64,000 bases of DNA from Pseudomonadota bacterium (GCA_023419315.1 JAEZYE010000024.1:1-64000), one strand, 5' to 3'; counted from the first letter of the stretch, positions 31,907 through 41,683 are shown. Translations and numbers: made by a program. The notes: generated by a model not told the origin, from the letters alone.

Positions 31907-32578
31907 CTATCTTCTGACGCCAGCCGAGCATCCGCAGTTCAAACGCATCAGTCGTTCCAACGACCGATGCACGCGGTCTGGAATGCAGGGGCTGCCGTGC
32001 GCCTGTGATTGGCGACGGCAATGAAAGGGAAAACCAGTTGAGCTATCCCGGCGCACGCGTGTCCTACGGATAGCCGTTGCCTCTCAACGCCGTGCCGAGA
32101 CCGAAATTTCAACGTGGCGTGATCATTGAAATGATCGTGCCGCAGTGGGTGATCACTGCCGCTGAAATGGCATGTGGTCAACCCGATACTTCGACCTCGA
32201 AAGCGCTCGGCACGGCTTTCACTCGTGGCGTTCACTCGTGCGGCTCATTGGGAAGACGTCAGACCCTCGCACCGAAGGTTCCGGCCAGGTTGCGACGGTC
32301 GCCGGAAAGTCGACCTCATCAGGCGCGGCTCGAGTTCAAAGGGGACTCGACTTCGGCGCCGATGACCTGACACTCGGGCGGGCCACCTTTCGAGCCCGGC
32401 CGAGCAGGGCGCATGAGGTGCACTGTTCCAACGCGCCCGATTGAGCGCTCTGTGCTCTTGGCCGATGCCGACGTTCGGGGACCCGCAAGCATCGCGCTCC
32501 GAGCGTCCATTGCGGTGCAATGCCATGACGGGGATGCCGCGCTCTGCTTTCCAGGCCATTGCGCGGGATGGCAGGCAT
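31755..32578. other. Gene-poor stretch between tRNA-Ser and tRNA-Arg
   Basis: About 820 bases with only short overlapping open frames on both strands and no recognisable protein apart from the possible relic at 31685-31906. Composition is less GC-rich and codon bias is absent. I found no copy of the tRNA-Ser 3' end here that would mark an att site, and no transposase. It may be a decayed island. Confidence 0.5.
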
Positions 32579-32612
32579 AAAAAAACAGGCAGACCGAAGT
32601 CTGCCTGTTCAA
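32579..32612 (-). terminator. Terminator of tRNA-Arg
   Basis: On the minus strand, AACAGGCAGAC, loop TTCG, GTCTGCCTGTT followed by T residues. It starts a few bases after the tRNA-Arg CCA. Confidence 0.85.
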
Positions 32613-32614
32613 AA

Positions 32615-32691
32615 TGGCGCGCCCGGAGAGATTCGAACTCCCGACCGCCTGGTTCGTAGCCAGGTACTCTATCCAGCTGAGCTACGGGCGC
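32615..32691 (-). tRNA. tRNA-Arg (anticodon ACG)
   Basis: Read on the minus strand: acceptor GCGCCCG/CGGGCGC, D arm GCTC/GAGT, anticodon stem with loop CTACGAA (ACG, read as ICG after deamination), T loop TTCGAAT, discriminator G, encoded CCA. The gene is flanked by its own promoter and terminator. Confidence 0.96.
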
Positions 32692-32708
32692 GTTGCGTTA
32701 GAAGCGGA

Positions 32709-32737
32709 ATTCTGCACGAAGCGATTTCACGCGTCAA
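32709..32737 (-). promoter_or_regulatory. Promoter of tRNA-Arg
   Basis: On the minus strand TTGACG, 17 bases, CAGAAT, with an A/T-rich run (CAAAAAAATTA) directly upstream that resembles an UP element. Start of transcription would be about ten bases before the tRNA. Confidence 0.75.
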
Positions 32738-32961
32738 TAATTTTTTTGAAACAGGTTCGCGGCCCGGACCTTCCGTTGCGGTTGCGGCCGCCTCCCGCGC
32801 TGAAATGCGTGATTGGCAGAGCACAATCGCGCCGATGCGGCGAGAATGCGCATGGAGTCTCACTGCAAGCGTGGCCTGCGGACGGCACTTAGCAGCGCTT
32901 TCACGGACGGGCAGGGACAATACATCCCCACAGGGGGAACATCCAGACAACCGGAGTTCCG

Positions 32962-34560
32962 ATGCGTTACACCAAAGCCATTTTCGGCATGGGGCTGCTC
33001 GTGGCCGTTCCGCTCACCGCGGCTGCCGCGACATACACAGTCGGCCCCTCGGGCCGCCAGTACACCCAACTTTCCACGCTTTTCAACCGGGTCGATCTTG
33101 CTCCCGGCGACATCATCGAGGTGGATGGCGGGGCCACTTACAGCGGGGACATCATCGTCGGCGACGACGACAGCGGCACGCAGGCCAATCCGATCACGAT
33201 CCGCTGGCGTCGTGCGGTCGGCACGCGGCCCATCCTCAGCGGAGGAACCAACACCATCAAGTTCCAGCAGGCCAACCACATCGTCTTCGAAGGTTTCGAA
33301 GTGACGGGCGGCCGCAACAGCTGCGTCTTCAGCGAGGGCCACAACATCACCGTGCGTGACGCCATCATTCGCGGCTGTCCATCGCACGGCATCCTCGGCG
33401 CCGACCAGAACTCGGGCTCCTTCACGCTGGAGTACAGCGAGATCCGCGATTCCGGCGAAGGCAACATGCGCCACGCGATCTACATGCAATCCGATGAAGT
33501 GGCCTATCCGGGCGCGGTTTTCCGCATGCAGTACAACTACGTGCACAGCGCCACCGGCGGCGTGCTCGTGCGTGTGCGCCACGAACGCGCGGAGATCTAC
33601 TACAACTGGATCGAAGGTTCGAACCTGCACGAGATCGAACTGATCGGCCCGGATTGCGAAACCCAGAAGTCGGGCTGGAATGCGGATCTGCGCCGCGAGG
33701 ACGCGGATGTCGTGGGCAACGTGATCATCCACAACTCGTCCAGCCGCTCCGGCAATGCCCTGCGCATCGGTGGCGATTTGAATGGTCGCAACCAGGGCCG
33801 CACGCGACTGGTGAACAACACCATCCTGTTCGATCGCGGCGGCGCGGTGAATGCGGTGCTGGTGCAACTGGGCCAGGGCTCGCTGGAGATGCACAACAAC
33901 GTCGTGTACCAGATGAGTTCCGGTACGCCGGCCATTGTTCGCGAGAATCCGGCCAGCGATGTGGAAGCGCCGTATTGTGGACCGCCGAGCCGTGAACCGT
34001 GGTCGGGTGGCCGCAAGGTCGCGGGCAGCAACAACTGGGTCCAGAGCAGTGCAACGCTGGTGCCGTCGGAATGGACCGGCACGGTGCGTGGGTCCAACCC
34101 GATGTTCGTCGACGCCGGCCAGCGCAAGCTCAAGTTGCAGGCCGGAAGCCCCTTGCTCAATGCGGGCCGGAATGCACCGGTGACGCCGACCGCGTTCCCG
34201 TTCCCGAATCCGCTGGTGATCCCGAAATTCCTCCCGCCGCAGCGGGCCAAGATGGCGATTGGCGGCGGCCAGCCACGTGTCGTCAGCAACACCAACATTG
34301 CGATCGGCGCGATGGAGTCCAACTCGACCTCGTCCGGCACGCAGTTGAGCAATGGCGCGCAGCCGTTGATCCCCGGGCAGGCACAGGGCGTGACCGCGCC
34401 CGCGCCGGCGCAACCGGCGGCGAACACGCCGACGGCTCCGGCCACCAGCCCGCCATCGGCTTTCCGCCGCGCGACCTACAAGGGCAATGAACCGTACCGC
34501 CGCACGTCGCCGGTGAAACGCTATCGGCGTGGCGTGGTGGCAGGAACGGACGTGCAGTAG
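32962..34560 (+). CDS. Exported right-handed beta-helix protein
   Basis: A 532-residue secreted protein with signal peptide MRYTKAIFGMGLLVAV ending at AAAA. Residues 25-370 form a parallel beta-helix pattern typical of pectate-lyase-like polysaccharide enzymes: YTVGPSGRQYTQLSTL, then repeated strands such as NHIVFEGFEVTGGRNS, GHNITVRDAIIRGC and VVGNVIIHNSS. Catalytic residues are not identifiable. After the helix comes a Thr/Ser/Pro/Ala linker (about residues 450-495) and a basic tail rich in Arg and Tyr (RRTSPVKRYRRG). The likely substrate is an extracellular polysaccharide. Confidence 0.75.
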   Translation: MRYTKAIFGMGLLVAVPLTAAAATYTVGPSGRQYTQLSTLFNRVDLAPGDIIEVDGGATYSGDIIVGDDDSGTQANPITIRWRRAVGTRPILSGGTNTIKFQQANHIVFEGFEVTGGRNSCVFSEGHNITVRDAIIRGCPSHGILGADQNSGSFTLEYSEIRDSGEGNMRHAIYMQSDEVAYPGAVFRMQYNYVHSATGGVLVRVRHERAEIYYNWIEGSNLHEIELIGPDCETQKSGWNADLRREDADVVGNVIIHNSSSRSGNALRIGGDLNGRNQGRTRLVNNTILFDRGGAVNAVLVQLGQGSLEMHNNVVYQMSSGTPAIVRENPASDVEAPYCGPPSREPWSGGRKVAGSNNWVQSSATLVPSEWTGTVRGSNPMFVDAGQRKLKLQAGSPLLNAGRNAPVTPTAFPFPNPLVIPKFLPPQRAKMAIGGGQPRVVSNTNIAIGAMESNSTSSGTQLSNGAQPLIPGQAQGVTAPAPAQPAANTPTAPATSPPSAFRRATYKGNEPYRRTSPVKRYRRGVVAGTDVQ

Positions 34561-34587
34561 TCCTCCGGGTTTCGAGAAGGCCACAAC

Positions 34588-34630
34588 AGCGCCCGCGTCA
34601 TGCCGCATGGCTGACGCGGGCGCTTTCGTT
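34588..34630 (+). terminator. Terminator after the beta-helix gene
   Basis: AGCGCCCGCGTCA and TGACGCGGGCGCT form a perfect 13-bp stem with an 11-base loop, followed by TTCGTT. Confidence 0.75.
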
Positions 34631-34962
34631 CCGGCGGGGCAAGCACGTCCGGATGATCGCGTAGACCTGGCGCGAACGATCAGCGCATCGAGGCTCGCTT
34701 CGACGTGAACGATCTGCCGGGCATTGACCCATGCCGCTTCGGCGCGTGCAGACAGGCGCCTGCACCGGCGGCTTTCGCGCTTCCGCAAGCAGGCGACCAC
34801 CGCATCGTCCCGCGCGCTTTGCGGCGTCGCCGTGCAGGCATCCGGCTTGATCGTCGTCCTGCCCATGGCTGACGACGCGAACCGTAACGCCAGCGTCATC
34901 CGCGCATTCCAGAATTCCTCCGAAGTGCCTCCTTCTGATCGGGGCGCGGATGGGGATTCGTT
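34631..34962. other. Region upstream of the sigma factor, no clear gene
   Basis: About 330 bases with short frames on both strands but no recognisable product. It presumably contains the promoter of the fecI-like operon; I see no convincing -10/-35 pair. Confidence 0.4.
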
Positions 34963-35592
34963 TTGTCGCCTCAGCACAATGTCGAAAGGGCCGTGGCCGA
35001 TGACATCGGGCGCGCGCACTGGTTCGCGGCCAATATCCTGCCGCACGAAACCGCGCTGCGACGCTGGCTTGCGCGACTGCGCGTGCAGGAGTCCGATGCG
35101 CTCGACATCGTCCAGGAAAGCTACGCGCTGCTGCTGGAGCGCGAGCGCTTGGATGACATCGTCAGCCCGCGCGCCTATCTGTTCCAGGTGGCGCACTCAC
35201 TGATGATGCGCAATATCCGCCGTGCGCGGATTGTTCCGATCCTGGCCATCGAAGAACTCGGCACGGTCGAGGTGGCCGACAAGGCCGCCACGCCGGAACA
35301 GGTGGTCATCGGGCAGGACGATCTGCGCCAGCTGTCCGAGCTGCTCGAGCAGATGCCCGCGCAGGCACGGCATGCCTTCGTCCTGCGCCGCATCCACGCG
35401 CTTCCGCAGCGCGAAATCGCCAGGCGGATGGGCATTTCCGAGAACACCGTCGAAAAACACATCGCGCGTGGCATCCGTTGGCTGGGTGAGCGCCTGGCCG
35501 ATGGCGGAAACCGGCTGCCCCGGATCTCGAAGAAGAACGGACGGAACATGACGGGTACTTATGGACGAACGCGAGAGCAGCGAGGCGATTGA
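34963..35592 (+). CDS. ECF sigma factor, FecI type
   Basis: A 209-residue sigma70-family factor. Region 2 spans about residues 20-85 (ESDALDIVQESYALLLER, then SPRAYLFQVAHSLMMRNIRR). Region 4 is about 115-175 (LSELLEQMPAQARHAFVLRRIHAL, split here by family loop, then ISENTVEKHIARGIRWL). It would direct RNA polymerase to the adjacent TonB receptor gene. The start is uncertain: the reading frame opens at TTG 34963 and GTG 34993 is an alternative; neither has a strong ribosome site. The end overlaps the anti-sigma gene by 32 bases. Confidence 0.85.
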   Translation: MSPQHNVERAVADDIGRAHWFAANILPHETALRRWLARLRVQESDALDIVQESYALLLERERLDDIVSPRAYLFQVAHSLMMRNIRRARIVPILAIEELGTVEVADKAATPEQVVIGQDDLRQLSELLEQMPAQARHAFVLRRIHALPQREIARRMGISENTVEKHIARGIRWLGERLADGGNRLPRISKKNGRNMTGTYGRTREQRGD

Positions 35593-36571
35593 AGCCGCCG
35601 CCGCAGAATGGATCGCGCGGCTGGACCGCGCGCCACTGGACGCAACCGGGGACAGGCAGTTCCAGCATTGGCTGCGCGGTGATGCCCGCAGGCGCGGCGC
35701 GTTGGTGCGCGCACGCGCATTGTGGTTGCGGCCGGACATTGCGCTTGCCACGGCGGAACGAATCGAGCATGCCGCGGAGCCGCACTCCGCTGAAGCGGTG
35801 TCTTCTTCTCTGCCTGTGTCGTGCAAGGCGGCGCCGATACGCCGCGCACCGCAGCGGTTGCGCCAATGGATGGGCGCACTGGCGGCTTCACTGCTGCTCG
35901 CGGTGTTCGTCTTCGTCAGCGTGCCCACGCCGACCGCCTACGCGACGGCCAAAGGGGAGATGCGCCGGATCCCGCTCGCGGACGGTTCAACGATCACCTT
36001 GAACACCGACAGCCGGGTCGATGTCTACGAACGCGACCGGCATCTGCTGATGAAAGTCCGCCGAGGCGAAGTGTTCGTGGAAACGCGCGACGGAGAACCC
36101 TTGCAGGTGGAGGTCGATGGGCGTCGGATCGAAGCCAGCGCCACCGCATTCGTGGTGCGCAAGCTGGACGGAAGGCCGACCCAGGTGGTGATGGAGCAAG
36201 CCGACGATGCGCCACCTCATGCGCACCCGGGCAAGCGGATGCAGCGAAGCCCCGCGCTGGCATCACCCCGTGCAGGGCCGCGTGGCATGAGCATCGTGTC
36301 GCTGCCGGCCGATCAGATGCATCGCGAACTTGCATGGCGCGAGGGCAAGCTGGCCTTCCACGGCGAAACTCTCGCGGATGCCGCTGCCGAGTTTGCGCGC
36401 TACAACGAAACTTCGATCGTCATCGCGGATCCGGCTCTGGCGAAAGCATCGATCACCGGCCTGTTCGCGGCCAACAATCCGGCGGGTTTCAGTCGTGCGG
36501 TGGCCGACGTCTTTGGCGCGCGCGTTCACCAGGAAACGGACAAGCGCATCGTCATCACTGCCGCAGATTAA
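35561..36571 (+). CDS. FecR-type anti-sigma/sigma-regulator
   Basis: A 336-residue inner-membrane regulator. The cytoplasmic N-terminal DUF4880-like part (AIEAAAAEWIARLDRAPL and FQHWLRGDARRRG) would bind the sigma factor. One membrane segment lies at about residues 106-125 (MGALAASLLLAVFVFVSV). The periplasmic FecR domain has IPLADGSTITLNTDSRVDV and a C-terminal STN-like/DUF4974 part. It senses the loaded state of the downstream TonB receptor through that receptor's STN domain. It overlaps the sigma-factor gene, indicating coupling. Confidence 0.9.
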   Translation: MDERESSEAIEAAAAEWIARLDRAPLDATGDRQFQHWLRGDARRRGALVRARALWLRPDIALATAERIEHAAEPHSAEAVSSSLPVSCKAAPIRRAPQRLRQWMGALAASLLLAVFVFVSVPTPTAYATAKGEMRRIPLADGSTITLNTDSRVDVYERDRHLLMKVRRGEVFVETRDGEPLQVEVDGRRIEASATAFVVRKLDGRPTQVVMEQADDAPPHAHPGKRMQRSPALASPRAGPRGMSIVSLPADQMHRELAWREGKLAFHGETLADAAAEFARYNETSIVIADPALAKASITGLFAANNPAGFSRAVADVFGARVHQETDKRIVITAAD

Positions 36572-36663
36572 ATTTTCATGACGCATGGCGGAAGTGTCCG
36601 ACACGCGGCTCTTGCATTCGAGGTTCGCAATTCCTGCGGCCAAACCCGACGAGTGCAAGTCTG

Positions 36664-39600
36664 ATGATCCGTTGCAACAAGCTCATGCTGACCAGTGCGG
36701 TGTTGATGGCGCTGGCATCCGCTCCGCACGCGATGGCGCAAAATCGCTCGTTCAACATTCCCGCGCAGCCGGCGGTGAGCGCGATTCCCGAATTCGCGCG
36801 GCAGGCGCGGATCCAGATCATTGCGCCGGCGGGATCGCTCGATGGCATCCAGACGCCAGCGGTCGTGGGCGAAGGCGATGTGCGCGACACCCTGCGCGCG
36901 TTGCTGCGTGTCACCGATCTGGAAATCAAATCCGACGACGGCAACGTCATCCTGTTGGAGTCGAAGCGCATGTCGACGCAGGATGCGGCGGCCGGCACCG
37001 GCACCGTGTCCGGCAGCGTGCTGGATCCGGCGACAGGGGGGTATCTTCGCGATGCGATCGTGCGCATCACCAGCAGCGCCGGCACGCGCACCGTCTATTC
37101 GGGTGAGCGCGGCGAATTCCAGCTGACCGGCGTTGCCGCCGGCACGGTCGAAGTGACGGTGAGCTACACCGGCTTCGGCGAGGAGCGCCGGACGATCGAG
37201 CTTGAAGCCGGCGAGCGCGAACGCATCGAGATCCAGCTGCGCAGCACATCGACCGGAGCCGGCGACGCCAGCACGAGCACACTGGATTCGCTGGAAGTCA
37301 TCGGCGTGCGCGAAGGCGATGCGCGCGCCATCATGGAACAGCGTGTGTCGATGAACATCACCAACACGTTGTCGGCCGACAGCTTCGGCGAGATTGGCGA
37401 CGGCAACCCGGGCGAGTTCCTCAAGTACATGCCGGGCGTCGATTTCGACGTGGTGGCCGATGACGCGCCACGCAACATCAGCCTGCGCGGCCTGCCCGCG
37501 AAATACACCGGCGTCACCTTGAACGGCGTGAGCCTGCCGGGCATCGACGCGAATTCTTCGAGCTCGCGCACTTTCAGCTTCGAGCAGAGCGCACTCGCGG
37601 GCGTGGATTCGATCAGCATCAACAAGACGACCTCCGCCGACATGGATGCAAACGCGCCCGCCGGCACGATCGATATCCGCACCCGGAAGGCGTTCGATGC
37701 GAAGGGGCGCCGCATCGTGGTGTCGCTGGGCGGCACCACCCATTCCGGATTGTGGGACAGCCGGAACACCGGCTGGATGGAGGGCGGTTACGACAGCAAA
37801 TGGTTGCCGAGCAGCTCGATCACCTATTCGGATGTGTTCTTCGACAACCGGCTGGGCATTGCGGCGGGCATCAGCAGCATCACCAACCTGGTCGAGCAAT
37901 CGCAGATCACGGCGGGCCGAAATTATGTGTCCACGGCGACCAGTCCGTATCCGTATGCGGTGACGTCGATCGCGGCGGCCGGCTACGACCGCGAGTACAA
38001 CCGCCGGGTGGCTTCCTTCAACGCGGATTTCAAGGCCAGCGACGAATTGATCCTGTCCTTTGCGGCAAATGTCAGCCGCGGCGACATCGACCCGAACAAC
38101 ATCACGCCGACGTTCACGAGTGGACGCGCCACCGCCGCCAATCCGCACGAGGGCGATCCGTCCAGCCACTGGACGACGCGGTTCCCGTCCACCACGAACA
38201 CACTGGCGCTGACCAACAGCTACACGTACAAGCTGGGCTACTCGCGCAATTTCGTGCCGAGCTTCGTGTGGCAGAACGAGAAGTTCAAGCTGGACGGCAA
38301 TCTGTTCTCCGCCAACTCCGACAGCCGCTACAACTCCGGCAAGAAGGGCCAGGTATCGACACTGCTCAATACGCTGAGCGCGACCGGAAACTACTCCGCA
38401 TCGCGCAGTGACTGGATGCGCCAGGACTGGCAGATCCAGCAGATCGACGGCATCGACTGGTCGAGCCCGGATGCGTTCCGGCTGGGGGCGTACTCCGGCG
38501 CGCTCGGCGCATCGACGCGTCCTTCGGTCCGCACCACCAGCGGCAGCTCGGCCGAACTGGACTACCGCGGCGGCAGCCTGAATTTCGAGTTCTACCAGGA
38601 CATCGGCAATGTGCCGGTCACGTGGAAGACCGGCATGAAGATGACCCGCGCCGGCTATGAATTCGGCAACACCTCGGACGCCAACATCTGGACGTACAAC
38701 GGTCCGTTGACGAATGCCGAATTCCTGCGCGCGGTGCAGAGCCGGAACCAGTGGCATGGCGGCGAGTCCGGCATGAACATCCGCACGCTGAGCGGCGGTG
38801 ACCTGTACATCCACAGCCTCGCCCGCATCCATCAGATGATGCAGACGAACCCCGAGCATTGGGTCCACAGCCAGACCGCCACGCAGTGGTACAACGCCAA
38901 CGTCGCCAACGTGAACAAGCTGGACGAGGCGATCACCTCGCTCTATTTCATGGGCACGGCCGACCTCACCGACGCGCTGAAAATCCAGGCCGGCCTGCGC
39001 TGGGAGAAGACCCGCGAAACCAGTCACGACTTCGATGCGCTCGCCGCCGATGAAGTGGGCGCGGCCGGCTATGCCGTGTCCGCGTCCACCGGCCGGGCGA
39101 CGACGGTGGACGGGCTGAAGTACCAGTACCTGACGCGCCCGCGCAAGGAAACCAGCAGCAGCTACGACGATTTCTTTCCCAGCGCCTCGATCAAGTACAG
39201 CGTGACCGACAGCCTGGATATCCATGCCGGTTACAGCAAGACGATCATGCGACCGGAAGTGGGCGATCTGGCCGGCGTCTGGTCGATTGCGTACGGATCC
39301 GAAGACGGCAACGTCCTCAGCGCGCCCAATGCCGGACTGCGGCCGGAGTATTCGGACAACTACTCGATCCGGGCCACGCAGTACTTCGAACCCGTCGGTC
39401 TGGTCGCCTTCGGACTGTTCCACAACCGCATCAAGGATCTGATCGGCACGACCACGATGACGCCGGAGGAATTCGGCTACGAAGGCGACGAGCCCATCGA
39501 TCTCGTCAGCACGACCGCCAACAGCAAGGACGACATCAGCGTCAGCGGTTACGAATTCGAATTCAACCACGCGATGGACTACCTGCCCGGCCCGTTGAGC

Positions 39601-40047
39601 GGCTTGACCATCCGCGGTCATTACACGCACGCCAATCCATCGCAGAAGCTGTCGCGCGTAGCGCAGCAGGTGGCGGGACTCGGTTTCGGCTGGAAGTACG
39701 GTCCGCTGCGCCTGAGCCTCAACAGCGTGTGGAGCGACGAAAAGGATCGCGGCCCGACCAATCCGGTCAGCGTCAACAACGGCAATGGCGCCTACTCGGT
39801 CATCCAGGAACAACCCTTCGACGATTACCTCGAAGTGAACCTGTCGGGCACTTACACCCTGGTGCCGAAAACGCGCAACAGCACGTTCGGCCTGGAGGTG
39901 TACTTCAGCGCCAACAACCTGTTCGACCAGAACCGCCACACGGTGTACTCGAATGGGCCGGTCGGCCTGGGCGAGGGCGGCCACCACAGCCAGATCTACA
40001 TCACCAGCGGTCGCCGTGCGTCGCTGGGTATTCGCGCGCGCTTCTGA
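36664..40047 (+). CDS. TonB-dependent transducer-type receptor with STN domain
   Basis: A 1127-residue outer-membrane receptor starting at ATG 36664 with a signal ending near HAMAQ. The order is STN secretin-type short domain (about residues 30-105, RSFNIPAQPAVSAIPEFARQ), a carboxypeptidase-regulatory-like beta-sandwich (about 112-190, SGSVLDPATGGYLRDAIVRI), plug (LKYMPGVDFD, then ISLRGLPAKYTGVTLNGV), and a large barrel ending SLGIRARF. The plug sequence TIDIRTRKAFD is typical of Caulobacter/Xanthomonas carbohydrate-type receptors. With the upstream FecI/FecR pair it forms a cell-surface signalling unit. The ligand is unknown. Confidence 0.9.
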   Translation: MIRCNKLMLTSAVLMALASAPHAMAQNRSFNIPAQPAVSAIPEFARQARIQIIAPAGSLDGIQTPAVVGEGDVRDTLRALLRVTDLEIKSDDGNVILLESKRMSTQDAAAGTGTVSGSVLDPATGGYLRDAIVRITSSAGTRTVYSGERGEFQLTGVAAGTVEVTVSYTGFGEERRTIELEAGERERIEIQLRSTSTGAGDASTSTLDSLEVIGVREGDARAIMEQRVSMNITNTLSADSFGEIGDGNPGEFLKYMPGVDFDVVADDAPRNISLRGLPAKYTGVTLNGVSLPGIDANSSSSRTFSFEQSALAGVDSISINKTTSADMDANAPAGTIDIRTRKAFDAKGRRIVVSLGGTTHSGLWDSRNTGWMEGGYDSKWLPSSSITYSDVFFDNRLGIAAGISSITNLVEQSQITAGRNYVSTATSPYPYAVTSIAAAGYDREYNRRVASFNADFKASDELILSFAANVSRGDIDPNNITPTFTSGRATAANPHEGDPSSHWTTRFPSTTNTLALTNSYTYKLGYSRNFVPSFVWQNEKFKLDGNLFSANSDSRYNSGKKGQVSTLLNTLSATGNYSASRSDWMRQDWQIQQIDGIDWSSPDAFRLGAYSGALGASTRPSVRTTSGSSAELDYRGGSLNFEFYQDIGNVPVTWKTGMKMTRAGYEFGNTSDANIWTYNGPLTNAEFLRAVQSRNQWHGGESGMNIRTLSGGDLYIHSLARIHQMMQTNPEHWVHSQTATQWYNANVANVNKLDEAITSLYFMGTADLTDALKIQAGLRWEKTRETSHDFDALAADEVGAAGYAVSASTGRATTVDGLKYQYLTRPRKETSSSYDDFFPSASIKYSVTDSLDIHAGYSKTIMRPEVGDLAGVWSIAYGSEDGNVLSAPNAGLRPEYSDNYSIRATQYFEPVGLVAFGLFHNRIKDLIGTTTMTPEEFGYEGDEPIDLVSTTANSKDDISVSGYEFEFNHAMDYLPGPLSGLTIRGHYTHANPSQKLSRVAQQVAGLGFGWKYGPLRLSLNSVWSDEKDRGPTNPVSVNNGNGAYSVIQEQPFDDYLEVNLSGTYTLVPKTRNSTFGLEVYFSANNLFDQNRHTVYSNGPVGLGEGGHHSQIYITSGRRASLGIRARF

Positions 40048-40093
40048 TCAACCGGCCGTCGCGGCCCTTCGCACACGGGATGGAAAACTGCTG

Positions 40094-41683
40094 ATGCAAA
40101 CTCGATTCGATCGCCGCAAGTTCCTGATGGGGGCCGGTGGCCTGGCTTTGTTCGCTGGGCTCGGGCGCACGGGACAGCTCTGGGCCTCGCCGAAATTTCC
40201 GGCGTATCCCTTCATGCTGGGCGTGGCGTCCGGCGATCCCGCGCCGGATGGCTTCGTCATCTGGACGCGGCTGGCGCCGAAACCGCTGGAAGAACATGCC
40301 GGCATGCCGATGCTGGCCGTGCCCGTGCGCTGGGAAGTCGCCGAAGACGAGGCGTTCTCGAACATCGTGCGCAAGGGCGAAGCGATCGCGCGGCCCGAAC
40401 TCGGCCACAGCGTGCACGTGGAAACGACGGGGCTGAAAGCACAGCGTCCTTACTGGTACCGCTTCCACGTCGAAGGACAACCGCCAAGCCCGGTCGGCAC
40501 CGTGCGAACGACGCCGATGATCGGCGACATGCCGGCGCGCGTACGCATTGCCGTGGCCGGTTGCCAGCATCACGAGGCCGGCCTCTACACCGCGTACCGG
40601 CATCTGAGCCAGGAACAGGAACTCGATGCGGTGTTCCACTATGGCGACTACATCTACGAAGGCCGTGGCAAGGAACCCGCGCAGATCATCCGTGACGCGG
40701 CCGGCAAGCCGATGGATCGCCGGCACGCAGGTGATGAGATCTACACGCTGGACGACTATCGCCGTCGTTACGCGCAGTACAAGAGCGATCCGGATCTGCA
40801 GGCAGCGCATGCCGCGGCTGCGTTCCTCTCCACCTGGGACGATCACGAGTTCGACAACAACTGGGCGGCGGCGCTCGACCAGGACGGCACGCCGCCGGAA
40901 GTGTTCGCGCTGCGCAGGTTCGCCGCGATGCAGGCCTGGTACGAGAACATGCCGGTGCGTCGCGCGTTGTTTCCGACGCCGGAGCGCGGCATCACGATGC
41001 ATCGCCGGGTGGAGTACGGCCAGCTGCTGCGCGTGCATCTGCTGGATACACGCCAGTACCGCAGCAAACAACGCTGCGAAACCGGCGCCACGCGACCGTG
41101 CCGGAGCCCGGACGAGGCCGGGCCGACGCACATGCTCGGCGATGCGCAGGAGCGCTGGCTGGGGACCGGACTGGGTTCCGGTTCGCGTTGGCACCTGCTC
41201 GCCCAGCAAGTGATGATGATGCCGTTCCGTTATCCGGCCAGCCGCAAATCCGGATCGCTCAACGCGGATTCGTGGAGCGGCTATCCCGAAGCGCGTGCAC
41301 GCGTGGTCGGGATGATTCGCGAGCGGAAGCTCGGCAACGTCGTGGTCGCCACCGGCGACGTGCACAAGCACCATGCCGGTGTGATTCCCTCGCGCGAGGA
41401 TGATCTGGCAAGCGCGCCGATTGCGACCGAGTTCGTCACCACGTCCATCGCATCCGGCGGCAACGGCAGTGATATCCCGCCGGGTTGGGAACAGGTGCCG
41501 GCGGAAAATCCGCATACGCGGCTGCTCAATGACCGCCGTGGCTACCAGCTGTTCGACATCGGCCACAAGGTATGGCGCACCGACGTGGTCGCGGTGGGTC
41601 AGGTCACTGCACCGGGCGGCAGGAAGTCGGTGATCGCGCGCCTGGCCACCGAGCACGGCAAGCCGGGAATCGCCGACGCATGA
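40094..41683 (+). CDS. PhoD-like phosphatase/phosphodiesterase, Tat-exported
   Basis: A 529-residue protein beginning MQTRFDRRKFLMGAGG, a twin-arginine export signal. The PhoD N-terminal Ig-like domain (FMLGVASGDPAPDGFVIWTRL) precedes the metallophosphatase domain with HYGDYIYEG and FLSTWDDHEFDNNW, metal ligands of the Fe3+/Ca2+ PhoD family. It would hydrolyse phosphomono- or diesters in the periplasm or outside. It follows the TonB receptor by 46 bases and overlaps the next gene (ATGA), so all are probably one operon. Confidence 0.92.
   Translation: MQTRFDRRKFLMGAGGLALFAGLGRTGQLWASPKFPAYPFMLGVASGDPAPDGFVIWTRLAPKPLEEHAGMPMLAVPVRWEVAEDEAFSNIVRKGEAIARPELGHSVHVETTGLKAQRPYWYRFHVEGQPPSPVGTVRTTPMIGDMPARVRIAVAGCQHHEAGLYTAYRHLSQEQELDAVFHYGDYIYEGRGKEPAQIIRDAAGKPMDRRHAGDEIYTLDDYRRRYAQYKSDPDLQAAHAAAAFLSTWDDHEFDNNWAAALDQDGTPPEVFALRRFAAMQAWYENMPVRRALFPTPERGITMHRRVEYGQLLRVHLLDTRQYRSKQRCETGATRPCRSPDEAGPTHMLGDAQERWLGTGLGSGSRWHLLAQQVMMMPFRYPASRKSGSLNADSWSGYPEARARVVGMIRERKLGNVVVATGDVHKHHAGVIPSREDDLASAPIATEFVTTSIASGGNGSDIPPGWEQVPAENPHTRLLNDRRGYQLFDIGHKVWRTDVVAVGQVTAPGGRKSVIARLATEHGKPGIADA

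Noticed and set aside
35821..36663. Upstream extension of the TonB receptor reading frame through the FecR gene
   Set aside because: The extension overlaps FecR out of frame and has no protein character; a signal peptide begins at 36664.
36568..39987. A 1139-codon open frame antisense to the STN-type TonB receptor
   Set aside because: It mirrors the codon bias of the receptor gene and has no domain or signal.
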